From Trueperaceae bacterium (GTDB lineage Bacteria > Deinococcota > Deinococci > Deinococcales > Trueperaceae): a stretch of 64,000 nt of DNA. Positions 8,265 to 20,335 of this stretch are shown piece by piece. The stretch covers positions 35,211-99,210 of the forward strand of contig PAMQ01000010.1 of NCBI GenBank assembly GCA_002707365.1. The letters are read 5' to 3'. How positions within the stretch are numbered: the first letter of the stretch is position 1; every line of letters starts with the position of its first letter. The notes under the pieces are model-generated. The model was given only the letters and a program-made list of their open reading frames with translations, was not told the origin of the DNA and searched no databases. The translations under genes were made by a program, and so were the position numbers.

Positions 8265-8411
8265 GGAGTTTACTAAGCAACGCGAACGCATAGAGTATAG
8301 CGCAACCAGTGGTTAACCGAAACGGTATTTCTTTCCATCTGGTAGACTGCTTTTCCCGACCGGGACGAGTTAGGGAAACTACATCTTATTAGGAAGAGGC
8401 AAGAAAGGCCA

Positions 8412-9743
8412 ATGCTGAGCAGTGAAACAGCTATCTGGGACGATATTCTCGATTATGTCAAGAACGCCATCCCTGAAGTAGAGTACAGAACTTGGTTCGA
8501 GCAGGTTAGACCTCTTGGAATAGAGAATGGTGCCTTTATGATCGGCGTTCCTCATTCCTTTGCGAGAGACTGGCTTCGCAACCACTATGGGAATCTTCTC
8601 GAGAAAGCACTCGAGGGTCTTGGTGCAGACTCACCAAGGATAGAATTCCAGGTTGTCGCTTTCCAAAGCACCGAACAAAAAGACATGTTTGCTACTCAGG
8701 AAAAGGAAAACCCGACCGATATTAGGCCATTATTTAACCCAAAATACATCTTCTCTAATTTTATCGTGGGACCTAATAACAACCTATCTCATGCAGCAGC
8801 TTTAGCTGTTGCTGAGGCTCCCGGCCGAGCCTACAACCCACTGTTCCTTTACGGAGAAACGGGTTTAGGGAAAACCCACCTCATGCAAGCAATTGGGCAC
8901 TCAGTGGCTGATCTTTTTCCTGGCTTACGCATTGAGTATGTGACGACAGAAGCGTTCACTAATGAAATGATTAGCTCTATAAGAGAAGACCGTAGGACAT
9001 CCTTCAGAGATCGTTATCGTTCTATTGACCTCTTACTTGTAGATGACATACAGTTTATTGCTGGGAAAGAACGTACTCAAGAGGAGTTTTTTCATACCTT
9101 TAATGCTCTGTACGAGTCCGGCAAACAGATTGTTGTGTCATCAGATCGCCCACCTAAGAACATTCCTACGCTAGAGAATAGGCTACGTAGTCGATTCGAA
9201 TGGGGCTTAATTACTGATATCCAAGCCCCAGATTTAGAGACTCGCATCGCTATCTTAGGGTTGAATGCCGAGTATCGGGGTATAAAAATTCCAAGCGAGG
9301 TCATAGACTTCATTGCTCACCAAGTAACCTCTAACATTAGGGAATTAGAAGGTGCCCTCCTTCGGGTATTGGTTTATACCAGCATGAATCAAGAGGATTT
9401 GACTCCCCAAACAGCTGCAAAAGCACTGTCTGACGTATTTACACCAAGCGATATCAACCTCACGATGAATGACATTCTTAGAATCACTGCAAACCACTTT
9501 GATTTGGAACCCGGTAAGCTTAAATCAAAAGGCCGTAGGCGGGAGTTAGTTGTAGCACGCCAAGTCGCCATGTATTTGATTAGAGAGCTTACTCCTCATT
9601 CTTACCCAGAGATTGGGCAGTTTTTTTCTGGTCGTGATCACTCAACCGTCATGTATGCGGTGCAAAAAATTGAAGAACAAACCAAAGATACAACGAATGA
9701 TCTACATAAAAAGATTTTGGAAATTAAAGAAGAACTATTTTGA
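8412..9743 (+). CDS. dnaA: Chromosomal replication initiator DnaA
   Basis: 443 residues. Domain I (residues ~1-80, [15 protein letters not shown]) mediates oligomerisation and helicase contact. The AAA+ core has Walker [11 protein letters not shown] (~150), Walker [15 protein letters not shown], sensor and arginine-finger regions ([12 protein letters not shown]). Domain IV carries the DnaA-box reader with the signature [14 protein letters not shown] near residue 410. It binds DnaA boxes in the gap just downstream and unwinds the origin. The linker domain II is short. Start ATG 8412 follows AGGAAGAGG/AAAGG-type sites. Confidence 0.97.
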   Translation: MLSSETAIWDDILDYVKNAIPEVEYRTWFEQVRPLGIENGAFMIGVPHSFARDWLRNHYGNLLEKALEGLGADSPRIEFQVVAFQSTEQKDMFATQEKENPTDIRPLFNPKYIFSNFIVGPNNNLSHAAALAVAEAPGRAYNPLFLYGETGLGKTHLMQAIGHSVADLFPGLRIEYVTTEAFTNEMISSIREDRRTSFRDRYRSIDLLLVDDIQFIAGKERTQEEFFHTFNALYESGKQIVVSSDRPPKNIPTLENRLRSRFEWGLITDIQAPDLETRIAILGLNAEYRGIKIPSEVIDFIAHQVTSNIRELEGALLRVLVYTSMNQEDLTPQTAAKALSDVFTPSDINLTMNDILRITANHFDLEPGKLKSKGRRRELVVARQVAMYLIRELTPHSYPEIGQFFSGRDHSTVMYAVQKIEEQTKDTTNDLHKKILEIKEELF

Positions 9744-10286
9744 TGGTTGACTAAATATTTATAAACAACACCTCATTACTTTGTTAATTCACCCGAGTAA
9801 TTTAGTTGCTTTACTAAACCAGCTGATTTTTAGAGAGGCCCTCAACCTGTTTCCTTAAGTAAAAAAGTACGTGTGGATAATGCTGTAGAAATCCTGTGAA
9901 TATTTTTGGGGAGCATTTTATTTTTACTCGCCCTGTTAAATTCTGTAGAAAACTTAGGTAGTTATCCACAGATCGCACATTCTTTTCCACAGTTTTAATA
10001 CCTTTATTTTAGTTGGTGGACACAAAAAACACTTTTTTCCCCAACATAAACAACCACTACTATTACTATTACTATTACTAAAAATTAATTTTTTCTAAGT
10101 CAGTTGTTAGTAATATTTAACCAAATCTGTGAATATTTCCTAAAAATCTGATAAACCTTTCAATTAAAACTAAACTATTAATGTTTTCCTTATTTTATCT
10201 CCTACGTTCATAAAGAGCTTATTTCCGGTATGCTCGTAGTGGCCCGTTAGCTATCAGCATAAAGGCCTCTCGTCGGGAGTGACATC
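9744..10286 (+). other. oriC: Replication origin oriC (dnaA-dnaN intergenic)
   Basis: A 543-base AT-rich gap between dnaA and dnaN. Perfect DnaA boxes: TTATCCACA at 9962-9970 and its inverse TGTGGATAA at 9872-9880. Near matches: TTTTCCACA 9983-9991, and TGTGAATAT (inverse ATATTCACA) at 9895-9903 and 10128-10136. At 10056-10080 the sequence ACTACTATTACTATTACTA runs as TAT-TAC hexamer repeats, so the opposite strand reads TAG/TAA triplets, the pattern of DnaA-trio elements. A very AT-rich stretch follows (10081-10200), a natural unwinding element. Location between dnaA and dnaN, beside parS, supports the call. Confidence 0.9.
10056..10080 (-). repeat. TATTAC hexamer repeat / DnaA-trio-like element
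   Basis: Three full TATTAC units with flanking partial copies. Read on the minus strand it is a run of TAG and TAA triplets, as expected for DnaA-trios that guide DnaA onto single-stranded DNA. It directly precedes the AT-rich unwinding segment within oriC. Confidence 0.6.
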
Positions 10287-11378
10287 ATGGTGGAAGTTCA
10301 GGTACAAAAAAGGGAATTGGTTACTAGTCTTGGTAATGTTGTCCGAATTATTCCCAGTAGAGCTAGTAATCCTGGGTTGGGTCTTTTGAAAACAGAGATT
10401 ACTGATAAATCGATTGTTTTAAGCGGTTCAAACATGGAAATAGATATAGAAGCTACTGTTCCTGCTGACGTAACTGGAACAGGGAGTTTTTGTTTATCGG
10501 GTCACGTATTTTCGCAAGTAATTGGCTCTTTACCAGGGGATATGGTGACCCTCAAGTTAGGGGATAAGGAAGTAGTAGTGTCGTCAGGTAATTTCGACAC
10601 AACCCTGAGACTAGAAGACTCAGAAAGTGCGCCGGTCATATCTTTTAGTGAAAAATTGGTTGGAAAGGTGGAAGCACCAGAGCTAGCAAAAGCTTTGTCA
10701 AGCGTCCGTTATGCCGCAGCTACAGCCGACTATCAAGCTATCTTTAGGGGCGTAAAAATAGAGTTTAAAGAACAAGAGATGCGTACAGTCTCCACCGATG
10801 GATTTCGTCTCGCATATTACAATAGCGATTACAGCACTGGGCTCAAGGGAGACGTTGTTGCTCCTGCAAGAAGTATAGATGAAGTGGTTAGGCTTCTTGC
10901 AGAAGGTACAGTGCGGTTTGATCTTTCTGATTCCCGCTTAAGTATTCAGGCTAAACCTTATCGGATTAACGTAAATTTAATGGATGGTTCTTTTCCTGAC
11001 TATGAGAAAGTAATACCAAAATCTTTCCCTGTGAGCATCTCTGTTGATGCAGGACTTCTTACCGAGGCTGTTTCCAGGGTTGCTCTAATGGCGGATAAAA
11101 ATGCCAACAATAGAGTTGATCTATTTATTAAGGGAGGTATTTTACAAATTACAGCTGAAGGTAGTTACGGCCGTTCCCAAGAGGCAATTGATGTTTTACA
11201 GACAGGTAATGACCAGGAAATTGCCCTTGCATATAATGCAAAGTACCTTACCGACGCCTTGAGTCCCATAAGTGGGGATTTACAAATTTCCTTTTCTGGG
11301 ACCTCTACACCTAGTGTTATGGCTAGCAGTGAAGATCCAAGCTACTTAGCAATGGTTGTCCCATTGAGAACTGGATAA
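10287..11378 (+). CDS. dnaN: DNA polymerase III beta subunit (sliding clamp)
   Basis: 363 residues forming three repeated clamp domains; two copies make the ring that tethers the replicative polymerase and many repair proteins to DNA. Recognisable family segments include LSGSNMEIDIEA, VRYAAATADYQAIFRGV, TDGFRLAYY and PDYEKVIPK, with the C-terminal YLAMVVPLR that ends nearly all clamps. Start ATG 10287 follows GGGAGTGACATC. Followed after 30 bp by eno, so dnaN-eno-pyk may form a transcription unit, as this order is seen in Deinococcus/Thermus. Confidence 0.96.
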   Translation: MVEVQVQKRELVTSLGNVVRIIPSRASNPGLGLLKTEITDKSIVLSGSNMEIDIEATVPADVTGTGSFCLSGHVFSQVIGSLPGDMVTLKLGDKEVVVSSGNFDTTLRLEDSESAPVISFSEKLVGKVEAPELAKALSSVRYAAATADYQAIFRGVKIEFKEQEMRTVSTDGFRLAYYNSDYSTGLKGDVVAPARSIDEVVRLLAEGTVRFDLSDSRLSIQAKPYRINVNLMDGSFPDYEKVIPKSFPVSISVDAGLLTEAVSRVALMADKNANNRVDLFIKGGILQITAEGSYGRSQEAIDVLQTGNDQEIALAYNAKYLTDALSPISGDLQISFSGTSTPSVMASSEDPSYLAMVVPLRTG

Positions 11379-14110
<2,732 letters not shown>

Positions 14111-14194
14111 AAGTTGACCTGATATTCATAAATAACCAAAGCAGAACTACGGCGGATAGCTGGCAATGACGATAAAAAGGTTATTCCATGGGTT

Positions 14195-14244
14195 GGGCGG
14201 CAACCCCTACCCTAGAAGGGAAGAGTTTGCTGCCCGTACTTTTT
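14195..14244 (+). terminator. Intrinsic terminator after pyk, facing rplI
   Basis: GGGCGGCAA (14195-14203) pairs with TTGCTGCCC (14227-14235), one G-T wobble, with an inner CCCTAGAAGGG helix, followed by a CTTTTT run. It ends the dnaN-eno-pyk transcript and lies between convergent pyk and rplI. Confidence 0.7.
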
Positions 14245-14276
14245 ACTAGCGTCATTTTTAGTTGAACGGTTTCTTC

Positions 14277-14726
14277 TTATTCTTCCTCAGCACTAACTAG
14301 AACATTAAGGTTGATTGTTACTTCGGGATGTGGCCGGTAAGCTACCAAATACTCCCCTAAAACCTTGATTGGCTCCTGGAGAACTATTTTCCGCCTATCC
14401 ACTTCTACATCAAAAAATGCTTGCACGGCATCGGCAATATCGCGGTTACCAACTGAGCCGTAAATACGTTCCTCACCTGCTCGTACTTTTATCTCTAATT
14501 TCGCCTCTCCAAGCAGTTCTTTGAGGCGTTCAGCATCAGATTTACGCTCTGACAGTTGCTTAGCTCGTTGGGCTAAGCGGGTATTAAGCTCAGCCTCGTT
14601 AGCAGCTGTTGCTGGTAAGGCGAGACCTTGTGGTATCAGCCAGTTCCGAGCATGGCCGTCCCGGACTGTTACCATCTCCCCCGCTTCGCCAAGTGAATCG
14701 ACTGGTTCAAGGAGTATTATGTTCAT
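14277..14726 (-). CDS. rplI: 50S ribosomal protein L9
   Basis: 149 residues, the usual L9 length. N-terminal MNIILLEPVDSLGEAGEMV and the L9 signature GHARNWLIPQGLALPAT, a connecting helix, and a C-terminal domain with GSVGNRDIADAV. L9 binds 23S rRNA near the L1 stalk. Its start overlaps the rpsR stop by four bases. It is the last gene of rpsF-ssb-rpsR-rplI. Confidence 0.96.
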   Translation of the reverse strand: MNIILLEPVDSLGEAGEMVTVRDGHARNWLIPQGLALPATAANEAELNTRLAQRAKQLSERKSDAERLKELLGEAKLEIKVRAGEERIYGSVGNRDIADAVQAFFDVEVDRRKIVLQEPIKVLGEYLVAYRPHPEVTINLNVLVSAEEE

Positions 14727-15010
14727 TTGCGAACCAATTTTTGAGTGATTGGAATGATGGCTAGCATACGAGCTCGCTTAATTGTTGTTGCTAGACGTCT
14801 TTGGTGTTTTGCGCACACACCTGTTCGCCGCCTCGGTAGAATCTTAGCAGTGTCTGAGATAAACCTTCGCAACATTCTTTGGTCGTGGTAGTTAGTTATC
14901 TCAAGATCTCCCGAACAGAATTGACATACCTTTGGGCGTCGGCCTCGTCGGCCTCCTGCACCTCTACGCGTCCTACGATCTCGATCGTTATTATCCCGTT
15001 CTTTTGGCAT
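14723..15010 (-). CDS. rpsR: 30S ribosomal protein S18
   Basis: 95 residues. A basic, Arg/Gly-rich N-terminal tail precedes the S18 core (LRRFISDTAKILPRRRTGVCAKHQRRLATTIKRAR). It carries a CxxC (CQFC) and a later C-x2-H (CAKH), a possible Zn site as in zinc-binding (C+) forms. S18 pairs with S6 (rpsF) on the 30S platform. The start follows the ssb stop directly. Confidence 0.96.
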   Translation of the reverse strand: MPKERDNNDRDRRTRRGAGGRRGRRPKVCQFCSGDLEITNYHDQRMLRRFISDTAKILPRRRTGVCAKHQRRLATTIKRARMLAIIPITQKLVRK

Positions 15011-15832
15011 CTAAAATGGTAAATCCTCTTCCGGTGGGAACTCTTCATCAATATCTAGCTGACTCGCCTGAACGCCCTGGTTTTCAGGTTCAGGGCGGGT
15101 ACCGGCTCCACCAGCGCCGGGACCGCGGGCCAGGTACTCAACGCGCGACCCTTCGATGCGCGTTGAGTATCGGCGGTTACCTTCCTTATCAGTCCACGAG
15201 TCGTTTACAAGACGACCTTTTACAAATACGGGATCTCCTTTCGCCAGTTCACCGCATGCCTCGGCCAGGTCACGCCACACATTCACATCAATGAAGTGAG
15301 TCCGTTCCTGATCATTGCCACTGCGATCCCTATAGCGCTCATTGACAGCCACGCTGAACCGAGTTACTCCATTACCCGATGGTGTGTACCTAAGTTCGGC
15401 ATCACGAGTGAGATTACCTACGATTACAACCTCGTTTAGAGCATCGCGTAAGCGGTGCTGTCCACGTGTGTCTGTAACTGTCGTGTCACCACGTCGCGCA
15501 CCAAAATTGAGCACATCAACTCGTAATGCTTTTACGTCCAAAGCAGTACGTCGTTGGCCTTCAGAGTTTTCCCAACTGCGATAGTCTAACCTACCTTCAG
15601 CAAAAACAGGTGTTCCTGCTTCAACCTGATTAACCAATGCTTCAGCGGCATTCCCAAAGACTGTTACCCTGTGGTACCAGGCAAGTTCTCGCAACTGACC
15701 ATCATCACCAATAACATTATCATTCCCACCTAAGTTCAACTCCAGAATTGCTAGTCCTGCAGGGGTATACCGTAGTTCTGGGGCTTGTGTAAGCGTGCCA
15801 GCTAGGTAGACATTATTGAGTCCTCGTGCCAT
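15011..15832 (-). CDS. ssb: Single-stranded DNA-binding protein with two OB folds
   Basis: 273 residues containing two complete SSB OB folds: residues ~1-110 (LNNVYLAGTLTQAPELRYTP, then YRSWENSEGQ) and ~125-235 (LNEVVIVGNLTRDAELRYTP, then TDKEGNRRYST). An acidic C-terminal tail ends DEEFPPEEDLPF, the partner-recruiting tip. Most bacterial SSBs have one fold and act as tetramers; the double-fold form acting as a dimer is the hallmark of Deinococcus and Thermus. It is the strongest lineage marker in the window. Co-transcribed with rpsF and rpsR. Confidence 0.96.
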   Translation of the reverse strand: MARGLNNVYLAGTLTQAPELRYTPAGLAILELNLGGNDNVIGDDGQLRELAWYHRVTVFGNAAEALVNQVEAGTPVFAEGRLDYRSWENSEGQRRTALDVKALRVDVLNFGARRGDTTVTDTRGQHRLRDALNEVVIVGNLTRDAELRYTPSGNGVTRFSVAVNERYRDRSGNDQERTHFIDVNVWRDLAEACGELAKGDPVFVKGRLVNDSWTDKEGNRRYSTRIEGSRVEYLARGPGAGGAGTRPEPENQGVQASQLDIDEEFPPEEDLPF

Positions 15833-15877
15833 AAAATCATCTCCTCATAGGAAGAGTGGTGAGCGGTTGTGAAATTC

Positions 15878-16225
15878 TTAGTTAGGGTCACCTACTGGCT
15901 CGGTAGTGGTGACTTTTAGGGTCTTCCACTCCGGTCGATCCTTGACTACCAAAACTCGCATAACGTTGTCACGTTGGCGCAAGGCGGTTTCGATGATTTT
16001 TGGTGTTTCACTAGGTAACCTAAGGCAATAAATCAAATAGTAGCCGTCATCAATTTTTCGAATAGGGTAGGCTAACCGTCGCTTTCCCCATTCATCAACT
16101 TTAATCAGTTCACCCTCGGAACGTTCAATCTGGGTCGTGATAGCGTCTTTTTCCGTTTGTAACTGGCTTTCACTAAGATTTGGGTCAAGAATTACGTTCA
16201 AATCGTACTGAGCATTTTCTTGCAT
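15878..16225 (-). CDS. rpsF: 30S ribosomal protein S6
   Basis: 115 residues, N-terminal YDLNVILDPNLSESQL strand and the core GKRRLAYPIRKIDDGYYLIY typical of S6, followed by the helix/strand with LRQRDNVMRVLVVK. S6 pairs with S18. Strong ribosome site GGAGGAGGTGAACG before ATG 16225. First gene of the rpsF-ssb-rpsR-rplI operon; the leader holds a candidate S6:S18 binding hairpin (16280-16315). Confidence 0.95.
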   Translation of the reverse strand: MQENAQYDLNVILDPNLSESQLQTEKDAITTQIERSEGELIKVDEWGKRRLAYPIRKIDDGYYLIYCLRLPSETPKIIETALRQRDNVMRVLVVKDRPEWKTLKVTTTEPVGDPN

Positions 16226-16279
16226 CGTTCACCTCCTCCACATCCTACTGAGCCTAAATAGTTCCGAAATTTGGCTTAG

Positions 16280-16315
16280 GCCGAGTAACTTACCCGGCAT
16301 CTACTCTCGCTCGGC
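16280..16315 (-). promoter_or_regulatory. Candidate S6:S18 autoregulatory leader hairpin
   Basis: In the rpsF leader the minus strand reads GCCGAG ... CTCGGC with an asymmetric internal loop, an inner GTA/TAC pair and an apical loop containing GCCGG. A stem topped by a conserved CCG is the pattern reported for the S6:S18 leader that mimics its 16S site. Proposed from position and shape only. Confidence 0.35.
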
Positions 16316-16365
16316 TTAGAATCTCAGGCCACTCGCGTTTTTTACGCTAACTGCGGCAGCTCGGC

Positions 16366-16371
16366 ATTGTA
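16366..16371 (-). promoter_or_regulatory. Candidate -10 of the rpsF operon promoter
   Basis: The minus strand has TGC-TACAAT, an extended -10 (TGn plus TACAAT), about 140 bp upstream of rpsF. The -35 is poor. ACAATGCCG occurs twice, 20 bp apart (16362-16370, 16382-16390), one copy covering the -10; it may be an operator. Confidence 0.35.
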
Positions 16372-16488
16372 GCATTTTAAGCGGCATTGTGGTGAAGATT
16401 GCTTACGCTGGTTAGCATCAAGGGTAAAAGTGCCCTGGAAATCAAAGTTCTTGGCACCTTAATCCGGATAGTCGGCCACCATTAATAT

Positions 16489-17859
16489 TTAAAAATCATG
16501 TGTTAATTCGGAGGCTAAAGTAGTAGCTACCCTGTGTGCGTCCTGTATACAAGAGTTAAGTCCTATTCCATGATAGGCGTCACCGGCCAGGGTGATGCCA
16601 GGAAAGTCTGTTAAGGCTATCTCGATCTGTTTAACTAGTTGCTGATGTCCACATAAGTATTGGGGAATTCCTTGTGGCCAATTAATATCTCCAGTGTATT
16701 GGGGGGAAGCAGTGATGCCCATTGTGATTTCCAGATCACGCTGTACTAGTTTAAGGGCTTCTTCTGTCGAGAGAGAAAGAATATTGGGGTCATGTGTCCC
16801 GCCTGTAAATACGTTCAACAACACCTTTCCTTTGCTTACTCGATTAGGGAAGATAGAAGAACTCCAGAGAACACCTAGGGCGCTAACCCCCTGGTTCCGG
16901 GGTACCAGAAAACCAAATCCATCCATAGGTCGAGGTACTTCTATACGGTCATACCCAAGCGCAAAGACCCGGACGCCAGCGTAAGGAATTGATCCTAGTA
17001 ATTGTGCGGCATCTGGTAAGTGTGTCTTGAGTAATTTCCCGGAGACGAAGGCTGGTGTGGCAAGAACAACTTTATCAGTGATGAACTCAGTGCCCTCCTT
17101 AAACCTTAGCCGGATCCGATTAGATGAACTCTTTTCCAAAGCTATAAGCTCTGCGTCTGTGGTTATTTCTTTCCTCAAATCTGCATTGAGGCCATCTATG
17201 AGCTTCTGGATTCCCCCCTCTAGAAAACTAGTAAGGGTGGCTCTTCTATCTGGGTGTCGTTTTTGTGAGTTAAAACCACGGATTAGACTAAGGTGGTTGG
17301 ATTCTAACTGGCGAATATGAGGAAATAACGCGTCGAGGCTTAGTTTTAGGGCGCTACCTGCGGTATGACCTATTACCAGTGGGTCCGCGAAGGTATTGGC
17401 GAACCCAGTACCAAAATGCCGCTGGAGGAATTCGTATACTGTTTCTTCCCCTTTGAAACGTGAGGCAAAGACCGGCTCGAGCAAAGCACGGAATTTCCCT
17501 GAAGTAGTGAGTAATTCGGAACCAAGAAAAGTTGATAGTGAAGTTGGGATGGGTCTTAGTCCCCCATCGTAAAAAAGGTATCGGCGTTGGGATCCAGGAG
17601 TAGCTTGTACAAGATCTTCGGAAAGGCCAACTGCTTTCACCAAATCTAGGATGGGAGATGGTTTAGTTGTATCTGTAGATAAAAAACCATTAGGACCCCA
17701 GTCGAACGTGAAACCTTTTTCTGTGGTTGATCTAGTTCTTCCACCAACTTGTCGAGACCTTTCGAAGAGGTTAATAGAGATGTTCGGTGCAAGACGTTTC
17801 AAAAAAGCGCCTATAGCTAGGCCAGTTATACCGCCACCGATAATAGATACTGAGGGCAT
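16489..17859 (-). CDS. hemY: Protoporphyrinogen/coproporphyrinogen III oxidase (HemY/CgoX type)
   Basis: 456-residue FAD enzyme. The N-terminal dinucleotide fold SIIGGGITGLAIGAFL and the FERSRQVGGRTRS glutamate/arginine block bind FAD; WGPNGFL, LVIGHTAGSALKLSL (family: ...GdpxxlSm), and the C-terminal LAGDAYHGIGLNSCIQDAHRVA close the site. The protein is oxygen-dependent and oxidises a porphyrinogen to a porphyrin. With ferrochelatase and hemF in the cluster the protoporphyrin-dependent route is likely. Divergent from hemA-C-D-B, 379 bp away. Confidence 0.9.
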   Translation of the reverse strand: MPSVSIIGGGITGLAIGAFLKRLAPNISINLFERSRQVGGRTRSTTEKGFTFDWGPNGFLSTDTTKPSPILDLVKAVGLSEDLVQATPGSQRRYLFYDGGLRPIPTSLSTFLGSELLTTSGKFRALLEPVFASRFKGEETVYEFLQRHFGTGFANTFADPLVIGHTAGSALKLSLDALFPHIRQLESNHLSLIRGFNSQKRHPDRRATLTSFLEGGIQKLIDGLNADLRKEITTDAELIALEKSSSNRIRLRFKEGTEFITDKVVLATPAFVSGKLLKTHLPDAAQLLGSIPYAGVRVFALGYDRIEVPRPMDGFGFLVPRNQGVSALGVLWSSSIFPNRVSKGKVLLNVFTGGTHDPNILSLSTEEALKLVQRDLEITMGITASPQYTGDINWPQGIPQYLCGHQQLVKQIEIALTDFPGITLAGDAYHGIGLNSCIQDAHRVATTLASELTHDF

Positions 17860-18238
17860 CGAACACCAATATATGAGGAATGTGCTGTCTTGTGCAGCCT
17901 GAAGCGACTCGTAAGTTAGTGGAATGAATATTTCTACAATCCTGAAATGGTGAAGGTTTTTTAGAAGAGTTTATTGCCGAAAAGGATTTTTTGGAGTAAC
18001 TCCATCTTTCCCAAGCCTAGCTATATCACTTGATAATGGCCTCATCAACTCTACTTGGTGCACGAGGCTATAGGGTTATAAATATATGAGGTAACCACGT
18101 GTTTTTTACTCCCGATTACGAGTATGTTTATAGGTACTAATTTGATCTTTAAATCAGAGTTTCAGCGCTGATCATATTTACTGACTAGCTTGATGACACT
18201 TTCGTGACACATTTTTCGCTTAGGGAGCCCTACGATAG
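17860..18238. other. hemY-hemA divergent intergenic region
   Basis: 379 bases with no coding signal. It must contain promoters for both heme transcripts. TACGAT at 18231-18236 lies eight bases before the GTG at 18245, which would suit a leaderless hemA message, but no matching -35 is evident. No riboswitch-like fold was recognised. Confidence 0.4.
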
Positions 18239-19420
18239 TTGATCGTGAATAGGCTTGCGCTAATAGGGGTTTCGCACCGCAGGGGTGGTGCTGTGGCCTT
18301 GGAGGCGTGGCAAGAGAATTTTGATACTCAAATTCTCGGCCAACTTGGTTTTGATTCTTTCGTCATTATTGCAACCTGTAACCGATGGGAAGTCATCATG
18401 ATTCTTCCTGAAGGAATGGATTTGGACTCCGCACGTAGACTTCTAACTGTCTCTGGTCATAAACGACCCTATGCATTTCTAGGAGAAGCCGCCATTGAGC
18501 ACCTAGCTCTAGTAGCCACTTCGATAGATTCCCTCAACCCTGGTGAGGATCAAATCATGGGGCAGGTTCGTGAGTCTTACAGAGAAGCTAAGGGTAGAGG
18601 AGTTATGAACGGTACTTTAGCATTCGCCGTTGAAACAGCGCTTCGTGTGGCTAAACAGGTTCGTAAAGATGTAGTCCTAGCACCGGTGGATACTTCCCTC
18701 TTTAGTTTGGCGCGTCCTGAGATAGAGAGGTACTTAACTCCCGGGTCGGCCGCTGCCATTTTAGGAGCAGGGGAGATGGGTTCAATTGCTACTAAAATCC
18801 TGGCTCGTATGGATGGGATCCACCTAACTTTATTTAACCGTACCGTTGAACGCGCTGCTCAAGTTGCAAATTCACTTAACGTGAAAGTCCGAAGCTTGAC
18901 AGATTTTCCGGCAGAGTGTTCGGACATTAATGTTCTGGTGTGTGCTACCAAGGTCAGCGACCTAGTAACACAAGGTTCACTAGTCTGTCTTCCTAACCTC
19001 AAGTTGATAGTTGATCTGGGTTTGCCACGAAATGTGCAGGAAGGGGCTACCAGCACTCAGGGAATTAAGGTGCTCGATGTTGATACTCTTCGAGATGCTG
19101 GGATTCTGCGGCGTGAGGAATTAAAAGAACAGCTTGCTCTGGCAGAAGGCCTTGTGATGGAACATGTAGCTGAGGCCATGGCGATGTGGAGTGAGAGAGA
19201 AGCAGCTCCTTCCATACTGCGCTTACAAGATTGGATTGGGGAAACTATCGAAGCTACTATCTTAGAGCTAGATCCAGAGGTGACATTATCCCAGGAGGAG
19301 TACCACCGACTTGCCCGTAGAGTCTCTTATGCTCCTATTAGGGGTCTTCGGGCGCTGGCCCGAGAGTATGGTCCAGAGGCGGCACAAATTTTTCTTGCTG
19401 AGAGTGGCCTAACAGAATAA
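18239..19420 (+). CDS. hemA: Glutamyl-tRNA reductase
   Basis: 393 residues; reduces glutamyl-tRNA(Glu) to glutamate-1-semialdehyde, committing glutamate to tetrapyrroles (C5 pathway). N-terminal ALIGVSHRR; the catalytic cysteine in IIATCNRWEV (~residue 45); the GEDQIMGQVRESYREA signature; NADPH domain with ILGAGEMGSIATKIL; and a C-terminal dimerisation helix. Start TTG 18239 has AGGGAG upstream; GTG 18245 is an alternative. It overlaps hemC by one base (TAATG) and begins the heme operon. Confidence 0.93.
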   Translation: MIVNRLALIGVSHRRGGAVALEAWQENFDTQILGQLGFDSFVIIATCNRWEVIMILPEGMDLDSARRLLTVSGHKRPYAFLGEAAIEHLALVATSIDSLNPGEDQIMGQVRESYREAKGRGVMNGTLAFAVETALRVAKQVRKDVVLAPVDTSLFSLARPEIERYLTPGSAAAILGAGEMGSIATKILARMDGIHLTLFNRTVERAAQVANSLNVKVRSLTDFPAECSDINVLVCATKVSDLVTQGSLVCLPNLKLIVDLGLPRNVQEGATSTQGIKVLDVDTLRDAGILRREELKEQLALAEGLVMEHVAEAMAMWSEREAAPSILRLQDWIGETIEATILELDPEVTLSQEEYHRLARRVSYAPIRGLRALAREYGPEAAQIFLAESGLTE

Positions 19421-20334
19421 TGACCAGCGAACGCGGCCATATCCGAATCGCGAGTCGGACAAGTGCCCTAGCGATTCGGCAGGTAGAAGAGATCCAAGAT
19501 GCGATTGAGCGCCAAGATTGCTCCATTGAAATAATTCCGGTTAATACTCAAGGAGATATAGACGACCGTCCATTTCCGGAAATGGACGGTCAGGGGTTTT
19601 TCGTAAAGGCTGTTCAGGAGGCTCTTTTACATGGTGAAGCAGATCTCGCAGTACACTCATATAAAGATTTGCCATCAGCCCAAGTATTGGACTTGGAGGT
19701 GGCTGCGGTCCCTCTTCGAGCAGATCCTCGCGATGCCCTTCTCGTTCGCCCTGAACAATTCAAAGCTGAAGGCAATAGCCTCCCCCTAAAACTCTCGGCT
19801 CGCGTAGGAACCAGTTCTGCGCGACGAAAAGCACAGTTACTTAGCTTAAGAGAGGACCTTGAGTTATCAGAAATCCGAGGTAATGTTCCCACACGTATCG
19901 ACAAGCTCCGGAACGGAGATTTGGATGCCATTGTGGTAGCTGCAGCTGCTCTAGAGAGACTAAGATATGAACCAGTTGATCTGAAGTTGGAATTACTTGA
20001 TCCACGGATATTTGTTCCAGCACCTGCTCAAGGAGCCCTGGCTTTAGAGATACGTCGTAATGATTACTACATGGCAAGCCTTTTGACTGAATTGCATGAC
20101 CCAAGTGGTTATCGAGCAGTAGCTGCTGAACGGGGCCTACTGGCGATGTTGCAAGGGGGTTGTCAAGTTGCACTTGGAGCACATGCCACCTTTAATCAGG
20201 GCCTTATTACGCTTTGTGCTTGGTATGAGGGAAATAGTGTGGTGGTAGAACATCCCAATTCGGAGGGTGCTGCAATGCTAGCCTATGACGCACTTGGTCG
20301 ACCAACGCCACATTCAACAGGGGAGGTAAAATAA
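19420..20334 (+). CDS. hemC: Porphobilinogen deaminase (hydroxymethylbilane synthase)
   Basis: 304 residues; joins four porphobilinogens into hydroxymethylbilane. N-terminal IRIASRTSALAIRQV, active-site region HSYKDLPSAQ, the arginine-rich RVGTSSARRKAQLL and EIRGNVPTRIDKL, and the cofactor-attachment cysteine in LQGGCQVALGA near residue 245, where the dipyrromethane primer is bound. APAQGALALEIR is also typical. Translation is coupled to hemA upstream. Confidence 0.95.
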   Translation: MTSERGHIRIASRTSALAIRQVEEIQDAIERQDCSIEIIPVNTQGDIDDRPFPEMDGQGFFVKAVQEALLHGEADLAVHSYKDLPSAQVLDLEVAAVPLRADPRDALLVRPEQFKAEGNSLPLKLSARVGTSSARRKAQLLSLREDLELSEIRGNVPTRIDKLRNGDLDAIVVAAAALERLRYEPVDLKLELLDPRIFVPAPAQGALALEIRRNDYYMASLLTELHDPSGYRAVAAERGLLAMLQGGCQVALGAHATFNQGLITLCAWYEGNSVVVEHPNSEGAAMLAYDALGRPTPHSTGEVK

Positions 20335-20335
20335 A

